Shown here piece by piece: positions 24,645 to 34,488 of a stretch of 41,179 nt of DNA. Positions within the stretch are counted from its first letter, which is position 1. Every line of letters begins with the position of its first letter. Source of the DNA: Acidithiobacillus sulfurivorans (GTDB lineage: Bacteria > Pseudomonadota > Gammaproteobacteria > Acidithiobacillales > Acidithiobacillaceae); assembly GCF_018853815.1 (NCBI RefSeq), contig NZ_JAAOMP010000167.1, positions 1-41,179 on the forward strand, in the 5' to 3' direction. The position numbers and the translations under genes are program-made. Below the pieces are notes generated by a model. It worked only from the letters and a program-made list of their open reading frames with translations, was not told the DNA's origin and made no database searches.

Positions 24645-25252
24645 GGCGCAACTCCAATATTGGCGATTTTCATTTGCAGATAAGTACGATAAGGGTCAGC
24701 CGCCGGCAAGGCTGCCATGGCCGATTGGTAGGCTTGTTCTGCCTGGCTGATCTGATTCAGAGAGGCATAAGCGTCCCCTTTGATTTCATCAGCCAAGGTA
24801 ACATAGGCAGGCTGTGGATTTTTCAGCATATCCAGAGCCTTGTGTGCCTGATGCTGATCCACATACAGGCGTGCCAGATTCAAGCGGGCAAGGCTGCGCA
24901 TGCCACGCGGTGCGCTGGTGTTCTCTATCACACTGTTGAGCGTTTTTTCTGCGGCAGGAACTTGTTTGCTCTCCATATCCATGCGTGCCAGAAAGAAATG
25001 CGCCATGGTTGCATAAGGGGTATGCGCGTACTGATGAATCAGCGTGTCCGCACTGGCACGGGCCGTGCTGGTCTGCCCCTGAACCATGGTATCTACCAGC
25101 TCACTATACAGTACAGCTGCTTTTTCGTTTTGATGGCGTTGATATTTCTCGTAGCCAAAAAACCCCATGGCGGCAAAAAGAATCACGAGAATACCCACAA
25201 TCAGGGTAATACGATGGCGGGAGAGAAATGCGGAAAGTTCTTGACCGGTCAC
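24641..25252 (-). CDS. yfgM: YfgM-type TPR membrane protein
   Basis: A 203-residue ancillary SecYEG chaperone-type protein. One TM helix (about 15-37) is followed by periplasmic TPR-like repeats (45-195; HFFLARMDMESKQVPAAEKTL, LARLNLARLYVDQHQAHKAL, GDAYASLNQISQAEQAY). It overlaps hisS and bamB by 4 nt each. It is unrelated in sequence to the four short TPR-like paralogues on the left of the window. Confidence 0.9.
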   Translation of the reverse strand: MTGQELSAFLSRHRITLIVGILVILFAAMGFFGYEKYQRHQNEKAAVLYSELVDTMVQGQTSTARASADTLIHQYAHTPYATMAHFFLARMDMESKQVPAAEKTLNSVIENTSAPRGMRSLARLNLARLYVDQHQAHKALDMLKNPQPAYVTLADEIKGDAYASLNQISQAEQAYQSAMAALPAADPYRTYLQMKIANIGVAP

Positions 25253-26568
25253 TTTGATCTTCTGGCAGTGGCAAAATTTTGCCCAGTATGGGGTGCATGC
25301 TTGGGGAAATCAACGCCGAGGCTTTGCAGACCAGTGATCACGGTCTCCAGACTGCCTTCCCAACGCCCTTCCCCGCCCTGTTCCTTGATGAATACCGGTT
25401 CACCTTGCAATTGTCCCAACCCAATGACTAGCTGGAACTGCGCCCGGGAACGTTCTGCCTGCTTCAGCAGAGCCTTGAAACCCGCAGGGCCTCCACTGAC
25501 CACACTGATACCCAGATCGCGCAGAGATTCAGCCAGTTGCCAGGCACGGGCAAGACTATCTTCTTCCATGGCTCCGATGAAAAGAACGGGTTTGACGGCG
25601 CAGGCCTGGTTCCCCTGAATTTCCTGCAAGGCGAGTAAGCGTTCCAGCCCTACTGCGAAACCAACGGCGGGAGTATCCTGACCACCCAACTGCGCAACCA
25701 GTCCATCATAACGACCACCGGCCAGCACGGTTCCCTGAGCACCCAAGGCATCCGTAACCCATTCAAACACCGTCCGGTTATAGTAATCTAGCCCGCGTAC
25801 CAGGCTGTGATTCAATTGATAGGGAATATCAAGAGCCGTCAGCAATTTTTGCAGACTGGCAAAATGCAGGGCCGATTCGGTATCGAGATGATCCACCAGA
25901 TGTGGCGCACTGCTGGCAATCTGCTGACAGCCAGGTACTTTACAATCCAGAATTCGTAACGGATTGTGCTCCATACGGGTCTGACAATCAGTACATAAGG
26001 CTTCCTGTTGCGGTCGCAAATACTCCAGAAGTCGCTCACGGTAAGCCGCTCGCGCCTCCGGACTGCCCAATGAATTGATTTGTAAAGAGGCCTGCACCCC
26101 GGCCTGCTTCAGGATACGTGCAGACAGGGCGATGATTTCTGCATCTGTACCGGCTCCGGACTGACCGAAAACCTCAACGCCCAGTTGGTGAAATTGCCGA
26201 TAACGGCCTTTCTGGGGACGTTCATGGCGAAACATGGGGCCCATGTAGTAATAACGTGGAGTCTGCCCACGCATGGTCTGATTCTGGATCGCTGCACGTA
26301 CACAACCAGCGGTCCCTTCCGGACGCAGAGTAAGGCTATCACCATTACGATCGGCAAAGGTGTACATTTCTTTCTGGACAATGTCGGTGACGTCACCAAT
26401 GGCGCGGGCAAATAGTTCTGTCGATTCCAGTAGCGGGAGGCGGACTTCGCCGTAATCATACAGTTGGAGCAATCCCCGCAAATCCGTTTCCAGGGCCTGC
26501 CAGGCTGCTGCTTCTGCGGGAAAAATATCGTTCATTCCCCGCACCGCCTGCAATCCCTTAACAGCCAT
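25249..26568 (-). CDS. hisS: histidyl-tRNA synthetase
   Basis: A 439-residue class II synthetase. Motif 1 lies around the N-terminal RGMNDIFP. Motif 2 is TLRPEGTAGCVRAAIQN. The HisA signatures are LVRGLDYYNRTVFEWV and LAGGRYDGLV, motif 3 is VGFAVGLERLL, and a C-terminal anticodon-binding domain begins at about 335. A pair CTDCQTRMEHNPLRILDCKVPGC is an insertion typical of proteobacterial HisRS. The ATG at 26568 gives the normal start; ispG ends 41 nt upstream. Confidence 0.98.
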   Translation of the reverse strand: MAVKGLQAVRGMNDIFPAEAAAWQALETDLRGLLQLYDYGEVRLPLLESTELFARAIGDVTDIVQKEMYTFADRNGDSLTLRPEGTAGCVRAAIQNQTMRGQTPRYYYMGPMFRHERPQKGRYRQFHQLGVEVFGQSGAGTDAEIIALSARILKQAGVQASLQINSLGSPEARAAYRERLLEYLRPQQEALCTDCQTRMEHNPLRILDCKVPGCQQIASSAPHLVDHLDTESALHFASLQKLLTALDIPYQLNHSLVRGLDYYNRTVFEWVTDALGAQGTVLAGGRYDGLVAQLGGQDTPAVGFAVGLERLLALQEIQGNQACAVKPVLFIGAMEEDSLARAWQLAESLRDLGISVVSGGPAGFKALLKQAERSRAQFQLVIGLGQLQGEPVFIKEQGGEGRWEGSLETVITGLQSLGVDFPKHAPHTGQNFATARRSK

Positions 26569-26609
26569 ACGGATAACTCACTTTCCCCAAACGAAGTCTT
26601 ACCAAGCGC

Positions 26610-27710
26610 TCAGGCATCATTACGGGCTGCCTGACGCTCCGCAATTTCGGCACGAATCCGCTTTTCAATCACATCGACTATATCCACATTTTCTACCCGG
26701 TCTACCTGCTTGCCACGGTAATAGAGAATGCTGCGCTTGTCTCCGCCCGCCAGACCAATGTCCGCTTCCTTGGCTTCACCAATACCATTGACCACGCAGC
26801 CAATCACCGACACGTCCATGGGCTCAAGAATATCTTCAAGCCGCGCCTCCAGGGCATTGATGGTGCTGATGACATCAAACTCCTGCCGGGAACAGGAAGG
26901 GCAGGCAATCAGGTTAATTCCCTTCTGCCGCAGGTGCAGGCTCTTGAGAATATCAAAGCCAACCCGAATTTCCTCTACGGGATCAGCAGCCAGGGAAATA
27001 CGGATGGTATCGCCGATGCCGTCGCGCAGCAGTAGACCCAGACCAATGGCGGATTTGACCGTACCCGAGCGCAGACCACCCGCCTCGGTAATGCCCAGAT
27101 GCAGGGGATAATCCACTTTTTCTGAAAGCAGTCGGTATGCTCCTACTGCGAGAAAAACGTCGGAAGCTTTTACGCTGATTTTAACATCGTGGAAATTCAG
27201 CTCATCAAGAATGCTCACATGCCGCAAGGCAGACTCTACCAAGGCTTCAGGTGTGGGTTCGCCATATTTTTCCTGAATATCTTTTTCCAGGGAGCCGGCA
27301 TTCACACCGATACGAATGGGAATACCTTTATCCTTGGCCATTTCCACGACCAAACGAGTTTTGTCCAGTGACCCGATATTACCGGGATTAATACGCAGAC
27401 CATCGACACCGTCGGCCATGACCTGTAGAGCGATGCGATGATCAAAATGAATATCGGCGACCAGAGGTGTTTCCACCTGCGCGCGGATGGCCTTGAAAGC
27501 CTCAGCAGCATCCATACTGGGTACAGAAACCCGAACAATGTCTGCTCCCACCGCTTCCAGACGGCGAATTTGCGCCACAGTGGCTGCTACGTCCCGGGTT
27601 TCGGTATTGGTCATGCTTTGCACGCTGATCGGTGCATCTCCACCGATGGCTACTTTTCCAACGTGGATTTGCCGGGTTTTACGACGCTGAATAGGAGATT
27701 CATGGTGCAT
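26610..27710 (-). CDS. ispG: 4-hydroxy-3-methylbut-2-enyl diphosphate synthase
   Basis: A 366-residue iron-sulfur enzyme that converts MEcPP to HMBPP in the MEP isoprenoid pathway. Starts at [18 protein letters not shown]; the upstream extension to 27788 runs back into rodZ and is not family-like. GAGG stands 6 nt before the ATG at 27710. The TIM-barrel part ([34 protein letters not shown]) is followed by cluster ligands in CPSCSRQ (about 275) and [10 protein letters not shown] (about 310). It overlaps rodZ by 11 nt. Confidence 0.96.
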   Translation of the reverse strand: MHHESPIQRRKTRQIHVGKVAIGGDAPISVQSMTNTETRDVAATVAQIRRLEAVGADIVRVSVPSMDAAEAFKAIRAQVETPLVADIHFDHRIALQVMADGVDGLRINPGNIGSLDKTRLVVEMAKDKGIPIRIGVNAGSLEKDIQEKYGEPTPEALVESALRHVSILDELNFHDVKISVKASDVFLAVGAYRLLSEKVDYPLHLGITEAGGLRSGTVKSAIGLGLLLRDGIGDTIRISLAADPVEEIRVGFDILKSLHLRQKGINLIACPSCSRQEFDVISTINALEARLEDILEPMDVSVIGCVVNGIGEAKEADIGLAGGDKRSILYYRGKQVDRVENVDIVDVIEKRIRAEIAERQAARNDA

Positions 27711-28737
27711 GGGATGCCTCGCTAGTAACAGATGCGCTGACAGAAAGCGCTGCGGAAGTGATTGGGGCAACAACGTCGGGTTGTGCACTATGGTTTAGCA
27801 CAGCACGGTGCCGGTTAACAGGGCTGTTAAGGGCTGCCGAACTGTGTGCTGGAGCTGTAATCGCCGGAACTGCAGCAGATTGCGCGCTTGCGGCGGGGGC
27901 GGTTCCTAATTGCATGCGAGCCACTCCCATGGCGTTCACAGGAAGCGCGATGGCTTTACCTTGGTAATGAATGGTCACGCCCTGGGCATTGCCAACCAGA
28001 ACCTGATAAGGGGGTTTCCCTGAGTTGACTTTGAGCAGATCACCCGGACGACCAAGGACCGCCAATAAGGTTTTACCGGCAGCGTCCTTGACCTGCACCC
28101 AGCAGTTGGCATGAAACTGGAAAGCGATTCCCGCAGTCGTACTACTGGTCACCGCAGAGCTGGTCGGAGCCGATTGCGCTGTGGCCGTCACCGGACTGGA
28201 GCTGCTCACAGCCTGACTGCGAGTAGCTACGACCACACTTTGAACAGAAGCAGTGGGCGCTGTATTGGAAATTGCTGGCTCCGCCACGGTCGCTGGCATG
28301 GAGGAAACACTGTGGCTGTTATTTTCAGGCAGTACGGTAGAAGCGTTCTCGCTCCGACCCCAGAACCACCAGACAGCCACTATCACGGCAATTAATATCA
28401 AGAAAGAAATCAGGAGGGTGCGTTTGCTGTAATCCAGTAAAGGGCTTTCGCCATCAGGAAGCAATTGGCGCGTCGGAGAAATTCCCGAGCCCGCGTTGGC
28501 GGCGTCATAATTACGCAGTAAAGGTTCCGGATCCAGATCCAGAATGCGTGCATAATTCTTGAGGAATCCACGCGCAAAAGTGGCTCCAGGAAGCACGGCA
28601 TAATTCCCTTCTTCGAGCCCTTGAACCTGAATTTCAGTAATATGTAAGCGTTCTGCTACTTGCTTTAGAGTCCAGCCACGTGCTTCACGGGCATTTCGCA
28701 AATCCGGATTGCTGGAGCTTTCATCCATAGAGTCCAT
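27700..28737 (-). CDS. rodZ: cytoskeletal/cell-shape protein RodZ
   Basis: A 345-residue bitopic membrane protein. An N-terminal Cro-like HTH (about 12-75; [17 protein letters not shown]) binds MreB, followed by one TM helix (about 107-127), a Ser/Thr/Ala-rich periplasmic linker and a DUF4115 beta domain (about 195-265; [18 protein letters not shown]). A long Ala/Ser tail ends the protein. The start may be 28737 or the second Met at 28728, which has better spacing from AAGAG. It lies 7 nt after pilW. Confidence 0.93.
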   Translation of the reverse strand: MDSMDESSSNPDLRNAREARGWTLKQVAERLHITEIQVQGLEEGNYAVLPGATFARGFLKNYARILDLDPEPLLRNYDAANAGSGISPTRQLLPDGESPLLDYSKRTLLISFLILIAVIVAVWWFWGRSENASTVLPENNSHSVSSMPATVAEPAISNTAPTASVQSVVVATRSQAVSSSSPVTATAQSAPTSSAVTSSTTAGIAFQFHANCWVQVKDAAGKTLLAVLGRPGDLLKVNSGKPPYQVLVGNAQGVTIHYQGKAIALPVNAMGVARMQLGTAPAASAQSAAVPAITAPAHSSAALNSPVNRHRAVLNHSAQPDVVAPITSAALSVSASVTSEASHAP

Positions 28738-28744
28738 CTCTTAA

Positions 28745-29614
28745 TCAGCCATGTTGCAGCAACAATTGTTGCGCTTTTTTTCCCGCATCGGAATACGGTG
28801 CTGCATTGACGCAGCGCTGCCACAGTGCGGCGGCTTGCTCCGGGCGTCCTTGCTGGGCGGCAATCTGTCCAGCCAAAAGTAATGCGCTGGCGTTATCTGG
28901 CTCCTGCGCAAGAACCACCTGTAAATGTCCATAGGCAGCTTGCACATTACCTTCTTTAAAATCCATTTCGGCCAGTATTTGCAAGGCGGGTGGATAGTTG
29001 GGAAGAAGATAGAGCGCGCGATTCAGCGCATTGCGAGCGGCAACCGGATCTTTGAGGCCCGCATAGGCCTGGGCCAAATTGGTCCAGGCAAATTGTGGCG
29101 TGCTGTATAAGGGATCGGCGGTAGCTTGCTTGAGTTGCACAATAGCCTGCTGGTAGTCACCCGTGTTAACCAAAAACGCACCATAATTATTACGATATTC
29201 CGGATTTTTGGCGTCCAGTGACAGGGCCTGTTCAAAAGCCTGGCGCGCCAGAGTTTTCTGACCTAGCTGCTCATAGGCCAGACCCATCACATTATAGGCA
29301 TCTGCATAGCTGTCATCCGCCTGATTGGCCATTTGCAGTTCACGAATGGCTTGTCGGGGATGTCCATCCTGCAAATAAGCCGTGCCCAGTGAAGTATAAA
29401 TACCCGCCTTGGCTTTACCATCATCGGCAGAAGCCTGAAGACTCTGGTCAGCCGCACGCGTTTTGTGTTCATGAGCAATAAAAGCGGCCATTTGTTGATC
29501 CGAACTCATGGCCGTATTTTTACTGCCAAACAGCCCACAACCACTCAACGCCGAAACGATAAGCAAACCAGGAATCCAGGTTATTTTATAGAAGCTGATT
29601 CGACCCGTTTTCAT
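28745..29614 (-). CDS. pilW: type IV pilus biogenesis/stability lipoprotein PilW (PilF)
   Basis: A 289-residue outer-membrane pilotin. Lipobox LSGC is at about 23-26 (VSALSGCGLF). Five to six TPR units follow (IYTSLGTAYLQDGHPRQAIREL, AYNVMGLAYEQLGQKTLARQAFEQAL, YRNNYGAFLVNTGDYQQAIVQL). It helps PilQ secretin assembly. It overlaps rlmN by 4 nt, and the gene position before rodZ is standard. Longer and unlike the short paralogue family at 3.6-5.5 kb. Confidence 0.93.
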   Translation of the reverse strand: MKTGRISFYKITWIPGLLIVSALSGCGLFGSKNTAMSSDQQMAAFIAHEHKTRAADQSLQASADDGKAKAGIYTSLGTAYLQDGHPRQAIRELQMANQADDSYADAYNVMGLAYEQLGQKTLARQAFEQALSLDAKNPEYRNNYGAFLVNTGDYQQAIVQLKQATADPLYSTPQFAWTNLAQAYAGLKDPVAARNALNRALYLLPNYPPALQILAEMDFKEGNVQAAYGHLQVVLAQEPDNASALLLAGQIAAQQGRPEQAAALWQRCVNAAPYSDAGKKAQQLLLQHG

Positions 29615-30702
29615 GCCTGAACCCTCAAAGGAATGCTGCGTCTACCATCGCGCACCTGTCCCGCGAGCTGTCCACAGGCAGCGGCGATGTCATCGCCACG
29701 CGGGCGACGGGTGACGGTCATCACATCGCCGCGCAGGATAATATCCCGAAAGGCATCAATGCGTTTTTGCGACGAACGCTGGTAATCAGAACCCGGAAAA
29801 CTGTTAAACGGTATGAGATTCACCATGGCTGGAATACCCGACAAAATGCGCAACAGGGCACGGGCATCTGCATCGCTATCATTAACACCATCCAGCATGA
29901 CATATTCAAAAGTAATGCGGCGACGCGGGAGCAGCGGATAGCGACGACAGGCATCGAGCAATTCAGCCAGGGGGTAATGACGATTAACCGGTACCAACAC
30001 GTCACGGACTTCGTCCCGGCTGGCATGTAAACTGATTGCCAGATTGACCGGACTTTCCGCACCCAGCCGATCCAGACCCGGAACCACTCCAGCGGTGCTG
30101 ACCGTGATGCGCTTGGGTCCAAAACCGTAGGCGAAATCATCGCGCAACAAATCCAGGGCCGGTAAGACCTGGCGTAAATTCAGCAGCGGTTCGCCCATAC
30201 CCATGAAGACAATATTGGTAATGGCGTCCAAGCCCTGCATTTGCCGGGCCGCTCTGATCTGGGCAATTATTTCATGGGTATCGAGGTTACGGTTGAGTCC
30301 CTGAGCGCCCGTCGCACAGAAGCTGCAAGCCAGCGAACAACCTACCTGCGAGGAGACACAGAGGGTTCCCCGATCTTCCTCGGGAATAAAAACTGTTTCA
30401 ATTGCATTTCCGTCAGGCAAACCCAACAACCACTTCCGGGTACCGTCAGCAGCGAGTTGGTCGGCAAGAATTTCGGGCTCTGCATATTGGGTTTGTTCAC
30501 TGAGACGCGCACGCAACGCCTTGCTGATGTTGCTCATTTCCGCAAAGTCTGTGATCTGCCGTCCATGAATCCATTGCAGAATTTGCTTGGCCCGAAAGGG
30601 AGATTCTCCCCAATCGGCCAATAAACGCTCAAGGGACTGGCGTTCCAGCCCCAGAAGGTGCGGCTTTTGAGCCGGAATCACAGCACAAGCCTCGGCACTC
30701 AT
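29611..30702 (-). CDS. rlmN: 23S rRNA/tRNA m2A methyltransferase RlmN
   Basis: A 363-residue radical-SAM enzyme that methylates A2503 of 23S rRNA and A37 of some tRNAs. The cluster motif is CSFCATG within SLACSFCATGAQG (about 125-137). Further signatures are NIVFMGMGEPLLN, RITVSTAGVVPG and LAISLHASRDEVR; the second catalytic Cys is near the end in AAACGQLAGQ. The start lies directly after the ndk stop. Confidence 0.97.
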   Translation of the reverse strand: MSAEACAVIPAQKPHLLGLERQSLERLLADWGESPFRAKQILQWIHGRQITDFAEMSNISKALRARLSEQTQYAEPEILADQLAADGTRKWLLGLPDGNAIETVFIPEEDRGTLCVSSQVGCSLACSFCATGAQGLNRNLDTHEIIAQIRAARQMQGLDAITNIVFMGMGEPLLNLRQVLPALDLLRDDFAYGFGPKRITVSTAGVVPGLDRLGAESPVNLAISLHASRDEVRDVLVPVNRHYPLAELLDACRRYPLLPRRRITFEYVMLDGVNDSDADARALLRILSGIPAMVNLIPFNSFPGSDYQRSSQKRIDAFRDIILRGDVMTVTRRPRGDDIAAACGQLAGQVRDGRRSIPLRVQA

Positions 30703-31128
30703 TTAGCGCGAAAAAATCTCCCGTTGACTAAAGAAATAACTGATTTCCCAGGCAGCTGTTTCGGCACTGTCAGAACCGTGAACGGCGTTGGCATCAATAC
30801 TGTCAGCGAAATCTGCACGAATAGTTCCAGGCGCAGCATCTTTGGGGTTGGTCGCACCCATGAGATCACGATTTTTCAGGATCGCGCCCTCGCCTTCCAG
30901 CGCGCTGACCAGTACCGGGCCACTGCTCATGAAAGCACAGAGTTCACCGTAAAAGGGGCGGGCCTTATGAACTGCATAGAAACCACCCGCATCTTCCTGG
31001 CTGAGATGCAGCATTTTACTGGCTACCACCCGAAGACCCGCTGCTTCAAAACGACCCAGAATGGCACCTACTGCATTTTTCTGGACGGCATCGGGTTTGA
31101 TAATGGACAAAGTGCGCTCAACAGCCAT
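30703..31128 (-). CDS. ndk: nucleoside diphosphate kinase
   Basis: A 141-residue enzyme that balances NTP pools. N-terminal [12 protein letters not shown] and the active-site His in [15 protein letters not shown] (about residue 117) are canonical. It is the first gene of the conserved block. TTGAGGAACTT precedes the ATG, and a sigma70-type promoter is proposed at 31164-31192. Confidence 0.97.
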   Translation of the reverse strand: MAVERTLSIIKPDAVQKNAVGAILGRFEAAGLRVVASKMLHLSQEDAGGFYAVHKARPFYGELCAFMSSGPVLVSALEGEGAILKNRDLMGATNPKDAAPGTIRADFADSIDANAVHGSDSAETAAWEISYFFSQREIFSR

Positions 31129-31163
31129 AAGTTCCTCAATAGGGATAGATTAAAAGTCGCCAT

Positions 31164-31192
31164 AGGCTAGCATTACACCGGTTTACTGGCAA
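31164..31192 (-). promoter_or_regulatory. candidate sigma70 promoter of ndk
   Basis: On the minus strand, TTGCCA (31187-31192) and TAGCCT (31164-31169) are separated by 17 nt, about 35 nt before the ndk ATG. The -10 match is poor, so this is only a candidate. Confidence 0.35.
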
Positions 31193-31252
31193 TCGATAGT
31201 CCTGTTCCAGATGTTCTTACCCATGTCGTTCAGTTCCCGTAAAAATCTGGCG

Positions 31253-32119
31253 TTATGAGTGCTTTCGCTCAATGACTACGGAACAAAGCATCCCGGCAGT
31301 CAGCGGGAAATCCTTGGGTTTGCTTAAAATCCTGATGTGCACGGGAATGCGGGCAGGTAGACGAACCCAATTGAAGCTCGCGCGTACACTTGCTACGAGA
31401 CGTGCCCCGGTGTGGCTTTCGCGATCAGTAATAGCTGGTGCGATACTCTCCACTAACCCTGGAAAAGTATGTGCAGATCCCAGCAGTCGCAGGTGCGCCT
31501 GATCTCCCACATGCACACCCTGTAGCCTGGTTTGTTCAAAGTAACCGTCAATCCAATAGCTGCCCGTCTCCACCAGGGCCAGAAGTGGCTTACCGGTTGC
31601 TGCGTAATCCCCTACGCGCAGACGTAGATGAGAAATGATACCCGCCACCGGAGCCCGCACCTGGGTATGGGCAAGATCATACTGTGCCAAATGGACACGC
31701 GCACGAGCAGCATCCGCTTGCGCCTGGGCTACGCGCACTTGCAGCAGGGCATCAGAGCGAGCCTCAGCCGAAACAACGTCGTCAGGCAAATGCGCCCGAC
31801 GTGCCGACTGCTCCTGCCGCAACGCCAATTGCGCATTGGCATCCGCCAGTGCGGCCTGCGCATTGGCGAGAGCCAGACGATAGCGCTGTGGATCAATACG
31901 GAACAATACCATTCCGGCTGCCACTTTCTGATTATCCTTGACATAAAGATCAATCACTCGACCACCGACGTCGGCGTTGATTTGGGCAATTTGCGCCTGT
32001 ACCACCGCATCTCTTGTCCAAGGCTGGTCCATATAGGCCTGCCAAAGCCGCCAACCCAGCCAGGCAGCAAGGAGCACGACCAGAATGTTAGCCAATACCC
32101 GCAATACGCGTGCAATCAT
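31253..32119 (-). CDS. HlyD/AaeA-type membrane fusion protein
   Basis: A 288-residue periplasmic adaptor of a tripartite efflux pump. One N-terminal TM (about 7-27) is followed by a lipoyl/barrel half (AQINADVGGRVIDLYVKDNQKVAAG), an alpha-hairpin (about 80-155, Ala/Gln/Arg-rich coiled coil), the second lipoyl half (TQVRAPVAGIISHLRLRVGDYA) and a beta-barrel domain. It is the last gene of the operon with DUF1656, FUSC and the outer-membrane factor, and overlaps DUF1656 by 4 nt. It resembles AaeA of the aromatic-carboxylate efflux pumps; the substrate is unknown. Confidence 0.88.
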   Translation of the reverse strand: MIARVLRVLANILVVLLAAWLGWRLWQAYMDQPWTRDAVVQAQIAQINADVGGRVIDLYVKDNQKVAAGMVLFRIDPQRYRLALANAQAALADANAQLALRQEQSARRAHLPDDVVSAEARSDALLQVRVAQAQADAARARVHLAQYDLAHTQVRAPVAGIISHLRLRVGDYAATGKPLLALVETGSYWIDGYFEQTRLQGVHVGDQAHLRLLGSAHTFPGLVESIAPAITDRESHTGARLVASVRASFNWVRLPARIPVHIRILSKPKDFPLTAGMLCSVVIERKHS

Positions 32120-32316
32120 TGATAAACCTCAAGGCCCAACAGTGCAAAAACGCACACAAACAGGGCCAGACGAAACAGTGCCGGATGCCATACCCAGCGA
32201 TCCAGATCCCAACGACCGGTCCATTTGTCCACGATCAGATACAGAGTGACGCTCAGCCCAAAAACAGGCAAAAGCGTAGGCACCACGGCGCCAAAGAAGA
32301 CTATTTCAACGGGCAT
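32116..32316 (-). CDS. DUF1656 small membrane protein (AaeX-like)
   Basis: A 66-residue protein with two TM helices (about 7-28 and 45-63) that matches the DUF1656/AaeX pattern, starting MPVEIVFFGAVVPTLLP. Such proteins are nearly always encoded between a FUSC permease and its HlyD adaptor, exactly as here. It overlaps both neighbours (11 and 4 nt). Role in the pump unknown. Confidence 0.85.
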   Translation of the reverse strand: MPVEIVFFGAVVPTLLPVFGLSVTLYLIVDKWTGRWDLDRWVWHPALFRLALFVCVFALLGLEVYQ

Positions 32317-33289
32317 GCTCAGCCTCGCTGTCTACCGAGAAGCGCCGTGAAACGCTGGCAATGACATGAACATAAACACGAAACAGGGCATCAGGCGGCA
32401 AAATAGGGTGTAAAGCCGTATCGACGATTTCTGCCGGTAAGTTAGCCGCAGCGTCCATCACCGCGCATAAACGTTTTTCATAATTTGCCGACATGGGTAC
32501 CTCATATTTCTTGGGAAACGCTTCCAGTAAGGGAGTAACATATTGCGCTTCGTAGCGCTGCAAAGGTTGCTCACCATCCATTTCAGCTTGTGCATGCAGC
32601 AAAATACGCAGCTGCAGGATTCCTTCGGCGAGTTCATTAAGACGCATTACCTCGCGCAGAATTTTCAGGTCACTGGCCTGCTGAGGTGACAAATCTGCGG
32701 CCAATAAACGCAAATATTCACGACTTTCCGCTTCAAACTGGTTACGTAAATTAGGTAATGGAGCCTGCGCTGCAACCCGGACAAGCTCGCGAAAGCGTTG
32801 TAGAAGACGCCGTCGCTCCCAGTTATTTCCCACCGGAAAAATGAGATAAAAAGCAATTCCCACTATAAATACTGCCAGCAATTGTGCGCTCCCATTATTC
32901 AGCAATGCGCTATAGGATATTTCTTGCCCCTCTCCCGGAATGGCAAACAGGGGGAAAAATATACCAAAGCCAGCCGCTGTTCCTGACCACCGGGTACGCG
33001 TCAACAACCATGGAGAGATTAACAAAAACGGCAACAGCGCAAGGGCAAGCATTGGAAAACCAGATATTCGGGGTAAAAACTCCAGACTGAACAGGAGAGC
33101 CGCGAGGAAAGCAGTGAGTACACCAAACCCCATCTGGCGCACCGAAGCCAGCGGATTTGGAAAGGTTGAAAATAACGCGCTGAGGACCACAGCAATAATG
33201 ACGGCTTCGGGACCAGAAGGCCACGCCGTGTTTAGCCAGAAAAGCGAAACCACCGCAACAACAATAATGCTGCGCAAAGCCGCGCTCAA
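32306..33289 (-). CDS. FUSC-family efflux permease, C-terminal fragment
   Basis: The second half of an AaeB/FUSC permease. TM helices (about 5-140; VVAVVSLFWLNTAWPSGPEAV, then five more) are followed by a cytoplasmic helical domain (about 155-327). Its annotated start would be a TTG at 33289, but the frame is open further upstream and reads HASFDRPPTEIAQPLSAALR just before it. It reads naturally as a continuation of the preceding gene if one base is added at the C7 tract (plus-strand G7 at 33371-33377). The joined protein would be about 725 residues, the usual FUSC length. Confidence 0.75.
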   Translation of the reverse strand: MSAALRSIIVVAVVSLFWLNTAWPSGPEAVIIAVVLSALFSTFPNPLASVRQMGFGVLTAFLAALLFSLEFLPRISGFPMLALALLPFLLISPWLLTRTRWSGTAAGFGIFFPLFAIPGEGQEISYSALLNNGSAQLLAVFIVGIAFYLIFPVGNNWERRRLLQRFRELVRVAAQAPLPNLRNQFEAESREYLRLLAADLSPQQASDLKILREVMRLNELAEGILQLRILLHAQAEMDGEQPLQRYEAQYVTPLLEAFPKKYEVPMSANYEKRLCAVMDAAANLPAEIVDTALHPILPPDALFRVYVHVIASVSRRFSVDSEAEHAR

Positions 33290-33297
33290 GGGCTGGG

Positions 33298-34488
33298 CTA
33301 TTTCGGTAGGCGGACGGTCAAAAGAGGCGTGCCAATGTTTCTCTTGTACCCTGGCAATCGCCAGCGGTAAGGGGGGGCCGCCATGATCGCCTCGGGATAT
33401 ATCAATTGCCCATAACTGACCATATAGCGCCGGAGCTCAGCCAGAAAGCGGGTGAGTAACATTATCAGGCTATCGAGAGCCAGTCGTTGATCCGCATTCA
33501 GATCATCCAGCAAAGAGACCCGTAATTCATCTAATTGCTGCCCGGTCCTGTTTTGCAGTCTCTGCAAGTGATTTTCCGCAGCAATTATTCCGCCATTCCG
33601 GATTTGTTGTTGTATCTCCTGAAAATCCAGACGCACCGAATCTATCAAATTTTCGGTTTTGAGACGCACCGGCGCGAGAGTATCGCGTTGCAGTCTACGA
33701 ATATGACTATTCAGTAAATGCAGCGAACCCGAAGCAAACATCATGTCGGCAATCATCTGCCGAACGCGCATATTTTTACGGCGCCCACGACCACTTTCAA
33801 AAAGCGCCCCGGAACGATAACTATCCAGCTGCAAAATCTCCTGAATCGCTTCAAGATGCAGTGCAATCCAGTCAGCTCTAGGTACGCCCCCCTGCAGTAC
33901 ACGCAAAGTGTTGCGCAAAAAATGCAGCAGGCGCGCTTGTGCCGTCTGCTGCAGCAGATCTTCCAGCGGTTGCGGAAATACAATGGCACTCATGACCGAG
34001 GCCACAATGATCCCAAGCATCACGTCACTCAGGCGCGCAACGCCGATATAAAAGGCATGCTCAGGATCCAAGGCCGCAGGTAGCCCGACCAGCGCGGCAG
34101 TATAGCCGGCCAGCACAAAGGCATAAGCCTGAAAATTACGAAAATAACGCGCCCCGGCAGTGCAAAACCCAACCCAGAGAGCCAAGCCAGCCAGAAATCC
34201 CAGTCGTTCATCCGGGAAAGTCGCTACCAGCAACAAGGCGACCATACTGCCCGCAATAGTACCAATCGCCCGGTAAAAGCTCTTGGCCAGAACCATCCCG
34301 TTACGCGACTGCATCACAATAAACACGGTGATTACGACCGTACTGGGAGAGTCCAGCTGGAATCTATAAGCCAACCAAAGACCAATCAGCGCTGCAGCGG
34401 CTGTCTTGGCCCAGAAAATCCAGGTTTGCAGATCATGCTGGTAGAAACTCTGCCAATATTGGCGACTGGCAAGATTCAGGGTAATCAT
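33298..34488 (-). CDS. FUSC-family efflux permease, N-terminal fragment (probable frameshift)
   Basis: A 396-residue first half of an AaeB/FUSC permease. TM helices lie at about 20-180 (FWAKTAAAALIGLWLAYRFQLDSPSTVVITVFIVMQ is typical), then a cytoplasmic helical domain. After about residue 371 the frame (PYRWRLPGYKRN to the TAG) appears to be out of register; the other frame gives PLPLAIARVQEKHWHASFD and leads into the C-terminal fragment. The break lies at a run of seven Cs. This may be a real lesion, a slippery phase-variable tract or a sequencing or assembly error. It overlaps the outer-membrane-factor gene by 4 nt. Confidence 0.75.
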   Translation of the reverse strand: MITLNLASRQYWQSFYQHDLQTWIFWAKTAAAALIGLWLAYRFQLDSPSTVVITVFIVMQSRNGMVLAKSFYRAIGTIAGSMVALLLVATFPDERLGFLAGLALWVGFCTAGARYFRNFQAYAFVLAGYTAALVGLPAALDPEHAFYIGVARLSDVMLGIIVASVMSAIVFPQPLEDLLQQTAQARLLHFLRNTLRVLQGGVPRADWIALHLEAIQEILQLDSYRSGALFESGRGRRKNMRVRQMIADMMFASGSLHLLNSHIRRLQRDTLAPVRLKTENLIDSVRLDFQEIQQQIRNGGIIAAENHLQRLQNRTGQQLDELRVSLLDDLNADQRLALDSLIMLLTRFLAELRRYMVSYGQLIYPEAIMAAPPYRWRLPGYKRNIGTPLLTVRLPK

